Assembly (NCBI GenBank): GCA_051658525.1
Contig: JBOFMT010000023.1
Coordinates: 1-16,544, forward strand
Direction: 5' to 3'
Source: JBOFMT01 sp051658525
GTDB taxonomy: Bacteria > Bacillota_I > Bacilli_A > Erysipelotrichales > Erysipelotrichaceae
DNA length: 16,544 nucleotides
Shown here: positions 5,418 to 14,049 of the stretch, piece after piece
Layout: each line of letters opens with the position of its first letter
Position numbering within the stretch: position 1 is the stretch's first letter
Notes under the pieces: generated by a model
Databases searched by the model: none
The model's input: only the letters and a program-made list of their open reading frames with translations
Told to the model about the DNA's origin: nothing
Made by a program: the position numbers and the translations under genes

Positions 5418-7076
5418 ATGGAAAAATCACCGTTACAACTAGCACGTTATCAGTATGCACCTAAGCTTCCAGGAATGCTTAGAAATGGTATTGCTGAAAT
5501 TGGTGTAAAAGAAGGAAATGAAACACAAAGTGTTGCGGATCAAGATGCAATCAAAGCTTTATTCCCAAATACTTATGGTAAAAAAGAAATTACATTCGAA
5601 AAAGGTACGAACACTTCAACTGCAAAACAACATAAAGTTGGTGTTATCTTATCTGGTGGACAAGCACCAGGTGGACACAACGTTATTTGTGGTCTTTACG
5701 ATGCACTAAAAGCTACAAGTGCTGACAATGAATTGTACGGATTCAAAAACGGACCGATCGGTTTGATTACAGATGACTTCTTGGTATTCGATGATGCTTA
5801 CATCAACGAATTCAGAAACACTGGTGGATTTGATATCATCGGTTCTGGTAGAACGAAATTAGAATCAGAAGAACAATTCGCTATTGCTGCTGATGTTTGT
5901 AAAAAACACGGAATCACTGCAATCGTAATCATCGGTGGAGATGATTCAAATACAAATGCTGCTGTTTTAGCTGAGTACTTTGCTGCTCACGAAACAGGAA
6001 TCCAAGTTATCGGATGTCCAAAAACAATCGATGGTGACTTAAAAAATGAAGATATCGAAATTTCTTTCGGTTTCGATACAGCTACTAAAACTTACTCTGA
6101 AGTAATCGGAAACATCGGTCGTGATGCTAACTCTGCTAAAAAATACTGGCACTTCATTAAAGTAATGGGACGTTCTGCATCTCACGTTGCTTTGGAATGT
6201 GCTCTTGAAACACAACCAAACATCTGTTTGATTTCAGAAGAAGTTGAAGCAAAAGCTATGTCTTTATCTCAACTTGCTGATTACATCGCTGATTCAGTTG
6301 CAAACCGTGCTGCTAAAGGTATGAACTTCGGTGTTGCCTTGATTCCAGAAGGTGTTGTTGAATTTATTCCTGAATTCAAAACGTTGATTCACGAAATCAA
6401 TGAATTGTTAGCTGGAACAAAAGCTGATGCATTCAATGCACTTGCTACTTGGAAAGAAAAATATGCATTCATCGAAACAGGTTTAACTGCTGAATCTATG
6501 AGCGTATTTGCTTTATTACCAGAAGGTATCCAACAACAATTGTTCCTAGAACGTGATCCACATGGAAACGTTCAAGTATCTTTGATCGAATCTGAAAAAT
6601 TATTCTCTGCTATCGTTGCAGCGAAATTGGAAGAACGCAAAGCTGCTGGAACTTACAACGGTAAGTTCAATGCATTACACCACTTCTTCGGATACGAAGG
6701 ACGTTGTGCATTCCCATCTAACTTTGACTCTGACTACTGCTACTCTTTAGGATACAATGCATTCATGTTGATTCAATATGGATACACTGGATACCTATCA
6801 AAAGTATCTAACTTATCAGCTCCTGCATCTGAGTGGGTTGCTGGTGGTATGCCAATTACAAAAATGATGAACGTTGAACGTCGTCATGGAGAAGACAAAC
6901 CAGTTATCAAGAAAGCTCTTGTTGAACTTGATGGAAAACCATTCAAATTCTTCGAAGCTCGTCGTGATGTTTGGGCTGTTGAAACTTGCTACTTATATCC
7001 AGGAGCAATCCAATACTATGGACCTGCTGAAGTTTGCGATATCGTAACAAGAACATTAACTCTAGAACAAGAATAA
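5418..7076 (+). CDS. pfp: Pyrophosphate-dependent 6-phosphofructokinase (long type)
   Basis: A 552-residue cytoplasmic enzyme that phosphorylates fructose 6-phosphate to fructose 1,6-bisphosphate with PPi, and can run in reverse. Phosphofructokinase motifs in order are GGQAPGGHN (80-88), GGDDS (173-177), PKTIDGD (201-207, catalytic Asp region) and MGRSASH (250-256, substrate binding). GGDDS, with the second Asp where ATP enzymes have Gly, marks PPi use. The length fits the long Pfp clade of about 550 residues seen in plants, spirochaetes and some Firmicutes. The perfect AGGAGG site, consensus promoter and strongly biased codons (GAA, GCT, GTT, GGA) show high expression. It is a single-gene unit closed by a GC-rich terminator. 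Its presence suggests that PPi-linked glycolysis is important in this organism. Confidence 0.96.
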   Translation: MEKSPLQLARYQYAPKLPGMLRNGIAEIGVKEGNETQSVADQDAIKALFPNTYGKKEITFEKGTNTSTAKQHKVGVILSGGQAPGGHNVICGLYDALKATSADNELYGFKNGPIGLITDDFLVFDDAYINEFRNTGGFDIIGSGRTKLESEEQFAIAADVCKKHGITAIVIIGGDDSNTNAAVLAEYFAAHETGIQVIGCPKTIDGDLKNEDIEISFGFDTATKTYSEVIGNIGRDANSAKKYWHFIKVMGRSASHVALECALETQPNICLISEEVEAKAMSLSQLADYIADSVANRAAKGMNFGVALIPEGVVEFIPEFKTLIHEINELLAGTKADAFNALATWKEKYAFIETGLTAESMSVFALLPEGIQQQLFLERDPHGNVQVSLIESEKLFSAIVAAKLEERKAAGTYNGKFNALHHFFGYEGRCAFPSNFDSDYCYSLGYNAFMLIQYGYTGYLSKVSNLSAPASEWVAGGMPITKMMNVERRHGEDKPVIKKALVELDGKPFKFFEARRDVWAVETCYLYPGAIQYYGPAEVCDIVTRTLTLEQE

Positions 7077-7082
7077 TCATAC

Positions 7083-7108
7083 AAAGCCCACCAATCGGTG
7101 GGCTTTTT
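7083..7108 (+). terminator. pfp terminator
   Basis: A 10-bp stem AAAGCCCACC-AATC-GGTGGGCTTT followed by further Ts, 7 bases after the pfp stop codon. The same arms occur again at 8416-8439. Confidence 0.92.
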
Positions 7109-7115
7109 CATATCA

Positions 7116-7144
7116 AAATAAAAAAAAACGATATGTATCGTTTT
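7116..7144 (-). terminator. Chromate transporter gene terminator
   Basis: A perfect 9-bp stem (AAAACGATA / TATCGTTTT, 7125-7144) with a 2-base loop. On the minus strand it runs into a long T tract (complement of the A run at 7116-7128), just after the transporter stop at 7146. Confidence 0.85.
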
Positions 7145-7145
7145 C

Positions 7146-8315
7146 TTAAAGAATAACTCCCAATAGTATTACTAGTAGGACTAGAACGGGAGCTGGTAGT
7201 TTCTTTGTCCATAATAAGAGCATACTCAAGACAACAACCGCAAGTGCTTCCCATGAACCACCAACTTTTTGTAGTAGTACAATCGCAGAAGCAGCAACCA
7301 ATCCAGCAGTAACCGCATGCACACCACGTAATGACACCTTAATTCCTGGTATCGTTTTTACTTTTTCCCAGATTGGATAAACAAAGTAGATGAGTAGAAT
7401 ACCTGGTAAAAAGATACCAATTCCCCCTGCCATTGCTCCAAAGACTTGCGTAAGAGCACTGCCTCCTCTACTAGCCATACCGGCTGCATAAGCACCAAAA
7501 CCAAACATCGGTCCTGGTAATCCTTGTACCAAGCCATATCCAGTTAAAAACTCCTGACTCGTTAATACGTGATGTGTTTCAACAAGTTCTGTATGCATCA
7601 TAGGAACTACGACTTGACCTCCACCAATAACCAAATACCCATATCGATAAAACATTTCAAACATCTGAATTACAATATTGCTCGTCCACTGCACTGCTAT
7701 AAAACTACCGATTGCTAAGCCCACAAAAACAATGAAATAGTGCCATTTTGCCTTAATACCTACGCGATGCCATAGCTGTTTTTGTGAAGAAGTTACTACA
7801 CTTGCAACTCCTCCAAGTAATAATAGCACTGGATATACCCACACCGCTTGTACAAGTACACTGATTACGGTGCTTATCATAAACAAAGCTATCGTAAGCT
7901 TATCCGTAGCACTCTTTTTACCCAAACGGTAGCTAGCAATACCCATAAATCCTACAGCCATTGGACTTACAAAACGTAAGACGTCAGCACTTAGATTCCA
8001 ATCGATAAACCATTGACTTAAAAAGCTTAATAATGTCATAAAGATTAAGATGGGAAGTGCCCAAACAAGGAACGTCAAAGCACCAAGCCATGGCCCTCCT
8101 AAGCGATAGCCAATCGCAATGATACTTTGCGTACTACTCGGCCCTGGTAAGATACTGGTTAGTGCAATTAGCTCAGCAATATCCTCTTCTTTTATGTAGG
8201 CCTTCTTTACGACAAGTTGATCAATAAATACTCCATAATGGGCTTCTGGTCCCCCATAGGCTCCCAAAGAACATAGAAATACATCCTTTAAAAAACTCAT
8301 CCAATTTACTTTCAT
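7146..8315 (-). CDS. Chromate transporter (ChrA family, two fused CHR domains)
   Basis: A 389-residue membrane protein made of two homologous CHR halves. The first half (about residues 8-180) has the pattern LGAYGGPEAHYGVF, an acidic helix, then SILPGPSSTQSIIAIGYRLGGPWLG. The second half (about 193-380) repeats it as IGGGQVVVPMMHTELV, then LTGYGLVQGLPGPMFGFGAYAAG. Both LPGP motifs are intact. ChrA proteins export chromate or take up or exchange oxyanions such as sulphate; in a gut-type Firmicute the natural substrate may not be chromate. The start at 8315 is chosen because GGAGG lies 8 bases upstream. A GTG at 8321 is only 2 bases from that site. The gene is monocistronic, with an extended -10 promoter and its own terminator. 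Confidence 0.92.
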   Translation of the reverse strand: MKVNWMSFLKDVFLCSLGAYGGPEAHYGVFIDQLVVKKAYIKEEDIAELIALTSILPGPSSTQSIIAIGYRLGGPWLGALTFLVWALPILIFMTLLSFLSQWFIDWNLSADVLRFVSPMAVGFMGIASYRLGKKSATDKLTIALFMISTVISVLVQAVWVYPVLLLLGGVASVVTSSQKQLWHRVGIKAKWHYFIVFVGLAIGSFIAVQWTSNIVIQMFEMFYRYGYLVIGGGQVVVPMMHTELVETHHVLTSQEFLTGYGLVQGLPGPMFGFGAYAAGMASRGGSALTQVFGAMAGGIGIFLPGILLIYFVYPIWEKVKTIPGIKVSLRGVHAVTAGLVAASAIVLLQKVGGSWEALAVVVLSMLLLWTKKLPAPVLVLLVILLGVIL

Positions 8316-8348
8316 AAACACAACCTCCCTTACCTATACTTATGTAAC

Positions 8349-8399
8349 AGTATAACAATCTTTATGAAATTAATATAGGTGAGAATGTTAAAAGATTGT
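8349..8399 (-). promoter_or_regulatory. Chromate transporter promoter with long-spaced inverted repeat
   Basis: On the minus strand TGT-TATACT (8357-8349) is an extended -10 box. A 9-bp perfect inverted repeat (ACAATCTTT at 8355-8363, AAAGATTGT at 8391-8399) brackets the -35 region, with one arm touching the TGn. It may be a regulator site or chance pairing in AT-rich DNA. Confidence 0.4.
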
Positions 8400-8414
8400 A
8401 AACTTTATTGATAA

Positions 8415-8440
8415 CAAAGCCCACCAAATGGTGGGCTTTG
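8415..8440. terminator. Terminator of the paralogue pair
   Basis: An 11-bp perfect stem CAAAGCCCACC-AAAT-GGTGGGCTTTG, directly after the stop of the gene that ends at 8443. The minus-strand T tract is broken (TTTGTTATC), so it is a weaker terminator than the near-identical one after pfp. Confidence 0.75.
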
Positions 8441-8442
8441 CT

Positions 8443-9477
8443 TTAACTCATATACCTATTGTTTTCAGGTTTTTCATCCGTATGTGATACCACTTCTAGT
8501 TCTAATGGTGTATGTCCACGATGAATAATCATCCGTGTATGATTGTTTGCATGCATCATTCGATTGAATAATTCAAATGCGTTGGCATCAGTTAGTTCTA
8601 ATCCCATCATTTCGATTTGATCGATGAAATATTGAAAAAAGCCCTGTTCTCCCGCAACATTCCAAATGATGGTACAAAGTATCGCTGCCTGTTCTTCCCT
8701 ACACCCAATTTGATTTCTTAAGTAGTTATCTAAATCTTGGTAGTATGGGTCACTCGCTTGATATCCGTACTGTGCAAGTTCCTGCATTTCATCTTTTTTA
8801 GGAATGTAAAATGGAATTTCATCTTGTTCAACGAGTAGGTCTTGCAAATCTTCCGGACTTAGATTTTCCAAATCCAAAAATGCCCACTTACAATCTGCTA
8901 GCGGATGCGGTTGCTTTAGCTTTGTAAAACCTTGCATAGGGAATAAAATTACGTTGATAAGATCCATTGGGATTGCTTGAAACGTTGCTACCATTTCATC
9001 GATTGTCGCATTGACTTGATAGGTATAAAGTTGATGAACGACCTCAATCGGTGCGATACCATATTGTTGTTTCGCATAGGATAGACACGTTCTTAACCAA
9101 GAGTGCTTTGCTTGCTTTTCTTTAAAATCGCTTGTTTGACACAAAACAGACAATGCAACAAACTCTTCATAAACTGTTAGTTCGGCTGTTTCTTCATCAA
9201 TATCTATAAACAAACGATCAAATAATGCAAACCCATCTAGATGTTGGCTTTCCTTAATACTCACTTGATGCTTACACGCTTTACTAAAGAGTGTAAACTC
9301 ACTCTCAGTTACACTTGCAATTCGTGAAAGAAACACATCTTCCTGTGTTAAATAACTTACGATACGTTCAATCAAGCGTTGTTTGTTTAAACTAGATACC
9401 CGTTTCAAGTCAAATTGTCTAGCATATTCTTGTAACTCTACTTTTGTATATTGTTGTAAGCCTTCGATTAATTTCAT
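8443..9477 (-). CDS. Unknown protein with Rho_N/SAP-like N-terminus, second of a tandem pair
   Basis: A 344-residue soluble protein of unknown function. Residues 1-45 (LQQYTKVELQEYARQFDLKR, then LNKQRLIERIVSYL) look like the helix-extended-loop-helix fold of SAP or Rho N-terminal domains, which bind nucleic acid. The long middle is helical and Gln/Glu-rich. The C-terminal part has PFYIP (222-226), the YQAS motif (239-242), W272..AGE (272-277) and TRMIIHRGHTPLEL (314-327). The last motif resembles a conserved tail seen in Firmicute proteins that carry SEC-C metal-binding motifs, but no cysteine-rich SEC-C motif follows here. The upstream gene is a full-length paralogue in the same order of motifs. 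AAGGAG, 8 bases upstream, supports the start. Probably co-transcribed with the upstream paralogue. Confidence 0.75.
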   Translation of the reverse strand: MKLIEGLQQYTKVELQEYARQFDLKRVSSLNKQRLIERIVSYLTQEDVFLSRIASVTESEFTLFSKACKHQVSIKESQHLDGFALFDRLFIDIDEETAELTVYEEFVALSVLCQTSDFKEKQAKHSWLRTCLSYAKQQYGIAPIEVVHQLYTYQVNATIDEMVATFQAIPMDLINVILFPMQGFTKLKQPHPLADCKWAFLDLENLSPEDLQDLLVEQDEIPFYIPKKDEMQELAQYGYQASDPYYQDLDNYLRNQIGCREEQAAILCTIIWNVAGEQGFFQYFIDQIEMMGLELTDANAFELFNRMMHANNHTRMIIHRGHTPLELEVVSHTDEKPENNRYMS

Positions 9478-9509
9478 CGTTATCTCTCCTTTTTCTTTAT
9501 TGACAGTAG

Positions 9510-9542
9510 AGCGTTAGCTTGTAATTACTAGCTTAGAACGCT
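9510..9542. repeat. Imperfect hairpin between the two paralogues
   Basis: AGCGTT-AGCT and AGCT-TAG-AACGCT pair around the palindromic centre GTAATTAC, with a three-base bulge. No T tract follows on the minus strand, so it is not a simple terminator. It could set the relative expression of the two genes, or mark the junction of the duplication. Confidence 0.45.
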
Positions 9543-9552
9543 TGATCATTGT

Positions 9553-10578
9553 TTAGTGAAATAACATACCATTTGTTTGTTTTGCTTGAAACAACTCACG
9601 TAACTCTTTTGGTGTATGTCCACGATTGACTATCATTCTGGTCTCATTGCTAGCTTCCATGCAGAGACGTACAAGTTCCTGTGCCTGTTGCTCAGTAAAA
9701 TCAACTGGGTGCTGTTCAAAAAAAGCAAAGGTCTTGTTGATAAAGTCTGATTCACCAGCATTCAGCCAACACATGGCACAAAAATAGTGCGCATTAAACT
9801 TAGAAAAACCCAATTGTTTTTGTAAGAAATGATTGATTTTTTTATAGTTTGTATTACTAGCTTGATAACGAAGCAAACAATACTCATCAATTTCTTTTTT
9901 CGTTGGAATATAAAATGGTTTATCACTCTGTGCCCGTAGTAGTGATACCACTGCATCTTGATTAAGATATTCTAAATCAATGAGATAGTATTGATAGCCA
10001 TACATGGGATGATCTTTTGAATATTTAGGCAGTTTGACTTGATCTGAAAGTTGCATCAGTTTCATATCAAAAGGCATGACTACAAACGTAGTAAGCATCT
10101 TTTCAAAACTGTCTTTGACTTCATAGCGAACCATTCGATAAAATAATTCCATAGGTATCACACCATGCATTGCTTTTACATAAGTCAAACACTGTTGTAT
10201 CCAAGCTCGTTTTTGCTGTTCTTTTCTAAGATGCAATTCTTTGAATTTAAAGGCTAAGTGTTCATATTCCTTGAATACATAAAACTCATTTTTCATTGTC
10301 ATCACGCCAAAATAACACCGTTCTAGTTGTATCGTTGTTTGGTTATGTGGCGCATGTTCCACCTTCATTACCTTGATACTTGATTCAAGATATGCAAACT
10401 CATCTTTACCCAAACTAGCAATACGGTTCGCAAAAACAAGCTCCGAAGTAAGATTAATTGTAATACGCTCAGCGATTTGTGCTTTCCGTAATCCAGACAT
10501 TCCCTTGATTCGAAGGTCCTTGGCAATTTCTAATAAATCTGGTTTTGAAAACCGTATTAAATAATGTTCTAATCTCAT
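9553..10578 (-). CDS. Unknown protein with Rho_N/SAP-like N-terminus, first of a tandem pair
   Basis: A 341-residue soluble protein, clearly homologous to the next gene along its whole length. The shared blocks are the N-terminal helix pair (FSKPDLLEIAKDLRIKG, LRKAQIAERI), NRIAS near residue 50, KPFYIPTKKE, RYQAS, W.NAGE..F and the C-terminal TRMIVNRGHTPKEL (313-326). Between these blocks the two proteins differ greatly, so the duplication is old or fast-evolving. The SAP/Rho_N likeness suggests nucleic-acid binding; this is an inference and no enzyme motif is visible. The start at 10578 aligns with the start of the paralogue and has GAGGGAG upstream. Upstream in-frame alternatives (ATG at 10596 and TTG at 10599) precede or overlap that site. 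Confidence 0.75.
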   Translation of the reverse strand: MRLEHYLIRFSKPDLLEIAKDLRIKGMSGLRKAQIAERITINLTSELVFANRIASLGKDEFAYLESSIKVMKVEHAPHNQTTIQLERCYFGVMTMKNEFYVFKEYEHLAFKFKELHLRKEQQKRAWIQQCLTYVKAMHGVIPMELFYRMVRYEVKDSFEKMLTTFVVMPFDMKLMQLSDQVKLPKYSKDHPMYGYQYYLIDLEYLNQDAVVSLLRAQSDKPFYIPTKKEIDEYCLLRYQASNTNYKKINHFLQKQLGFSKFNAHYFCAMCWLNAGESDFINKTFAFFEQHPVDFTEQQAQELVRLCMEASNETRMIVNRGHTPKELRELFQAKQTNGMLFH

Positions 10579-10630
10579 ACATACGCACTCCCTCATCAAA
10601 TATTTCCCTTTGATTATTGTTTCTAATTAA

Positions 10631-10639
10631 AGTATACCA
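10631..10639 (-). promoter_or_regulatory. Extended -10 promoter of the paralogue pair
   Basis: TGG-TATACT on the minus strand (10639-10631), 53 bases before the start codon, with no strong -35 box. It lies just downstream of the bglA terminator, so the pair has its own transcription start. Confidence 0.5.
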
Positions 10640-10669
10640 TGCTTAGATATTGCAATATACCCCTAAATA

Positions 10670-10700
10670 ACAAAAGAGAAGCTTCGCGCTTCTCCTTTGT
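10670..10700 (-). terminator. Terminator of the licT-bglP-bglA operon
   Basis: A 12-pair stem with one mismatch. The core is GAGAAGC-TTCGC-GCTTCTC (10676-10694), extended by ACAAA/TTTGT (10670-10674, 10696-10700). On the minus strand a T-rich tract (TTTTGTTATTT) follows. It starts 2 bases after the bglA stop. Confidence 0.88.
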
Positions 10701-10701
10701 T

Positions 10702-12135
10702 TTATAGAATTTCTCCATTACTAGCAATGACTGTCTGATACCAGTCAAAGCTTGCTTTTTTATAACGTGTCATGCTTCCCGTTCCATCATTTTGACGGTC
10801 TACATAGATAAAACCATAACGCTTATCCATTTCTCCCGTACTAGCAGAAACAAGGTCAATACAACCCCAAGGCGTATATCCAAGCAAATCAACACCATCG
10901 AGTTCAACGGCAGCTTTCATCTCTTGAATATGTTGACGTAAATAATCAATACGGTAATCATCCTTTACGGTAAATGAACCATTCCCATCCGCTACTAAGC
11001 TATCTTTTGCACCTAAACCATTCTCTACAATAAACAATGGTTTTTGGTAACGATCATACAACGTGTTCATCGTAATGCGTAACCCGAGTGGATCAATTTG
11101 CCATCCCCATTGACTACTCGCAAGGTTTGGATTTTTTGTTCCTTTGAAGGCATTCCCAATGGTTTCTCCAACACTTGGGTCTGTAGAAATACAACGAGAA
11201 GAATAGTAAGAGAAACTAATGAAATCAACCGTATGATCTCTTAAAATCATTTCATCTTCTTCACTCATCGCTAAATCAATCCCTTCACGTTCAAAGAATT
11301 TTAGTGCATAGTTTGGATAATATCCTCTTGCCTGTACATCAATGAACATTAAGTTATCACGGTTTTTTCCCATCGCAGCAAATACATCTTCAGGTTTACA
11401 TGCATAAGGGTAATAGTCACCAGCTGCCATCATACAACCAACCATATTTTTTGGATCGATTTCATGTAAGATTTTCGTTGCCCATGAACTCGCTACGAGT
11501 TCATGGTGTGCAGCCGTATACATTTCTTGAGTTGCTGTTTTTTCATCTTCAATCAGAAGACCAGCACCCATAAATGGTAAGTGTAAGATCATATTGATTT
11601 CATTGAACGTTAACCAGTACTTAACAAGTCCTTTATAACGTGTAGCTAATACCGTTACTAAGTTTTTATAGAAACCAATTAGTTCTCTATTTTTCCAACC
11701 ACCATAAGCTTCAATTAAGTGCATTGGGCAGTCAAAGTGCGTAATGGTAACCAATGGTTCAATCCCATATTTTTGGCATTCCTTGAATACATTTTCATAG
11801 AATACAAGTCCTGCTTCGTTTGGAGTTGTTTCATCTCCTTTTGGGAAAATACGACTCCAAGCAATACTTAAACGGAAGGTTTTAAATCCCATCTGTGCAA
11901 ATAATGCGATATCTTCTTTGTAATGATGATAGAAGTCAATTCCCTGTAGTGCTGGATAATACAATCCTTCCTCCACGCTTGTCATTTTACGTAGTCCACG
12001 TAATACCGCTCCACGCTCACTCCCATGCGGGCAAACATCAACATTGGCTAAACCTCTACCATCTACATTGTATGCACCTTCACATTGGTTGGCTGCAGTT
12101 GCTCCACCCCATAAAAAATCTTTTCGAAATGCCAT
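10702..12135 (-). CDS. bglA: 6-phospho-beta-glucosidase (GH1)
   Basis: A 477-residue cytoplasmic glycoside hydrolase of family GH1, cleaving phosphorylated beta-glucosides such as cellobiose-6P, arbutin-6P or salicin-6P to glucose 6-phosphate and an aglycone or sugar. The catalytic acid/base is Glu179 in TFNEIN (177-181), and the nucleophile is Glu371 in IVENG (369-373). The N-terminal FLWGGATAANQCEGAY (8-22) is the usual GH1 opening. Length is normal for the family. The start follows AAGGAGAC with a 5-base spacer. It lies 12 bases after the PTS permease gene and is the last gene of the operon. The PTS partner and LicT control support the phospho-beta-glucosidase role over a plain beta-glucosidase. 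Confidence 0.95.
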   Translation of the reverse strand: MAFRKDFLWGGATAANQCEGAYNVDGRGLANVDVCPHGSERGAVLRGLRKMTSVEEGLYYPALQGIDFYHHYKEDIALFAQMGFKTFRLSIAWSRIFPKGDETTPNEAGLVFYENVFKECQKYGIEPLVTITHFDCPMHLIEAYGGWKNRELIGFYKNLVTVLATRYKGLVKYWLTFNEINMILHLPFMGAGLLIEDEKTATQEMYTAAHHELVASSWATKILHEIDPKNMVGCMMAAGDYYPYACKPEDVFAAMGKNRDNLMFIDVQARGYYPNYALKFFEREGIDLAMSEEDEMILRDHTVDFISFSYYSSRCISTDPSVGETIGNAFKGTKNPNLASSQWGWQIDPLGLRITMNTLYDRYQKPLFIVENGLGAKDSLVADGNGSFTVKDDYRIDYLRQHIQEMKAAVELDGVDLLGYTPWGCIDLVSASTGEMDKRYGFIYVDRQNDGTGSMTRYKKASFDWYQTVIASNGEIL

Positions 12136-12147
12136 TGTATGTCTCCT

Positions 12148-14016
12148 TTATCTAATAGTTTTCACAACACTTTCACCTGCTGTGATCTGTCCTGCTTCAA
12201 TTCCAATTACATCCGCAAAATCAAGGGTATTTGTAACAATAACCGGAGTAATTGTTTCATATCCTTTTGCTTGAATTGCAGCTAAATCTACATTTAAAAT
12301 TGGTGTTCCAACTTTAACTTTATCTCCTACTTTCACAAGAGCTTCAAAATGTTGTCCACCTAGGTTTACCGTATTGAGTCCAACGTGCAATAATACTTCA
12401 ACACCATCATCTGATAAGAATCCAATCGCATGTTTGGTATCAAACACCATAAGTACTGTACCATTTACTGGTGAAGTGAACGTCCCACTCGTTGGTGCAA
12501 TCGCCATCCCTTTTCCCATAATCGCTTGAGCAAACGTAGGATCGTTTACTTCACTTAAAGCAACACACACACCATCTACTGGTGCAGCAATACTAGCTAC
12601 CGCTTTGCTTAAATCTACAACTGGTTTTTCAACTACTGTTTTTACTTGGTTTGTTTCTGGTGTTTCTTCTTTATACAATACATAACTCATGATAAAACTT
12701 ACAACAAAGGCAATGAGTGCCCCAATACAAGCAAATAAGATATCAGAGAACCCATCTCCTCCTAAATATCCTGGAAGTGTTAATAAACCTGGAGACCCAC
12801 CTGCATAGTTTTTAACTTGCATAATCCCCATAAATAATCCACCAATTGCTCCCCCAGTACAAGCTGAGATAAGTGGCGTTTTATATTTCATATTAATACC
12901 ATACAATGCTGGTTCTGTAATACCACAAACAGCAGTGATACCAGATGAAATAGCAACTTCTTTAATTTCACTAGATTTTGTTTTAAAGGCTACTGCAAAC
13001 GTTGCTGCACCTTGCGCAATATTGGATGCTAAGTTAGCAGGATATACAATCGAGTCAAATCCAGCTGTCATACGATTATTGATACCGATTGGAATAATAC
13101 CATAGTGTGTACCTGTCATTACAAGTAGTGGGAAGGTTCCCCCTAAAATCATTGGTACTAACCAACTAACATACGTATTTAATGTATTTACAAACAATGC
13201 AATCCAAGAAGAGATAATATAACCAATTGGACCTAATACCGTTAAACCAGCAAGACCAACCACGAAAATGGTAATCATTGGTTTGGTAAAGAACTTGATT
13301 GCTTTTGGTGAAATGCGATCAGCAAATGGTTCTACATAACTCATTAACCAAACAATTAAAATAATTGGGATAACACTAGAAGAATATCCAGCATTATAAA
13401 TTGGGATCATTCCAAATTGAATTGCTTCCCCTGTTTCTTTGGCTGTATTTACCATCGCAACAAAGGTTGGATGTAATAAGACTCCCCCTAACATCATCGC
13501 TAAGTAAGGATTACAATTGAATTTTTTCGCTGCAGAATTCGCTAGTAAGATTGGCAAGAAATAGAATGCAGCATCTGCCATAAAGTTAATGATTTGATAG
13601 GTTTGACTTGCAGTTGTTGTCCATTTAAAAGCAATGGCTAAAGCAAGTACCGCTTTTAACATCCCGGCTGCTGTAATCGCTGGAAGAATCGGTGTAAAGA
13701 TACCGGTAATCGTATCGATAAGTTTCATCCCTAAGCTTTTTCCATCATCTTCATTTGTTTCTTTGTTGTCTAATTTACAAACTTCAGCAATTGGTTTGTA
13801 AACATGATTGACATCATTTCCAATGATGATTTGGTATTGTCCAGCATTTTGAACCACACCCAATACACCAACAGTGTTTTCTAAACTTGTTTTGTTTGCT
13901 TTGCTTTCGTCTACTAAGTTGAAACGAAGTCTTGTTGCACAATGCGTTAAGCCACTAACATTGTCTTTACCACCAACTAAATTTAGTATGGTCGAACCTA
14001 ATTCTTGATAATTCAT
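12148..14016 (-). CDS. bglP: Beta-glucoside-specific PTS enzyme EIIBCA
   Basis: A 622-residue sugar permease of the phosphotransferase system, domain order B-C-A like BglF/BglP. The EIIB phospho-cysteine is Cys26 in THCATRLRF. EIIC spans about residues 100-450 with roughly ten membrane segments and the conserved GITEPALYG (366-374). EIIA covers about 470-622, with His529 (TKHAIGF) and the phosphorylated His544 (LLHVGLNTV). It imports and phosphorylates beta-glucosides at the membrane using phosphate from HPr, and in related systems it also phosphorylates and inactivates LicT when no substrate is present. AGGAGG precedes the start. It lies 33 bases after licT with no second RAT in the gap, and is co-transcribed with bglA. 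Confidence 0.96.
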   Translation of the reverse strand: MNYQELGSTILNLVGGKDNVSGLTHCATRLRFNLVDESKANKTSLENTVGVLGVVQNAGQYQIIIGNDVNHVYKPIAEVCKLDNKETNEDDGKSLGMKLIDTITGIFTPILPAITAAGMLKAVLALAIAFKWTTTASQTYQIINFMADAAFYFLPILLANSAAKKFNCNPYLAMMLGGVLLHPTFVAMVNTAKETGEAIQFGMIPIYNAGYSSSVIPIILIVWLMSYVEPFADRISPKAIKFFTKPMITIFVVGLAGLTVLGPIGYIISSWIALFVNTLNTYVSWLVPMILGGTFPLLVMTGTHYGIIPIGINNRMTAGFDSIVYPANLASNIAQGAATFAVAFKTKSSEIKEVAISSGITAVCGITEPALYGINMKYKTPLISACTGGAIGGLFMGIMQVKNYAGGSPGLLTLPGYLGGDGFSDILFACIGALIAFVVSFIMSYVLYKEETPETNQVKTVVEKPVVDLSKAVASIAAPVDGVCVALSEVNDPTFAQAIMGKGMAIAPTSGTFTSPVNGTVLMVFDTKHAIGFLSDDGVEVLLHVGLNTVNLGGQHFEALVKVGDKVKVGTPILNVDLAAIQAKGYETITPVIVTNTLDFADVIGIEAGQITAGESVVKTIR

Positions 14017-14049
14017 GGAATCACCCTCCTATATTGTGAAGTGTGATTT

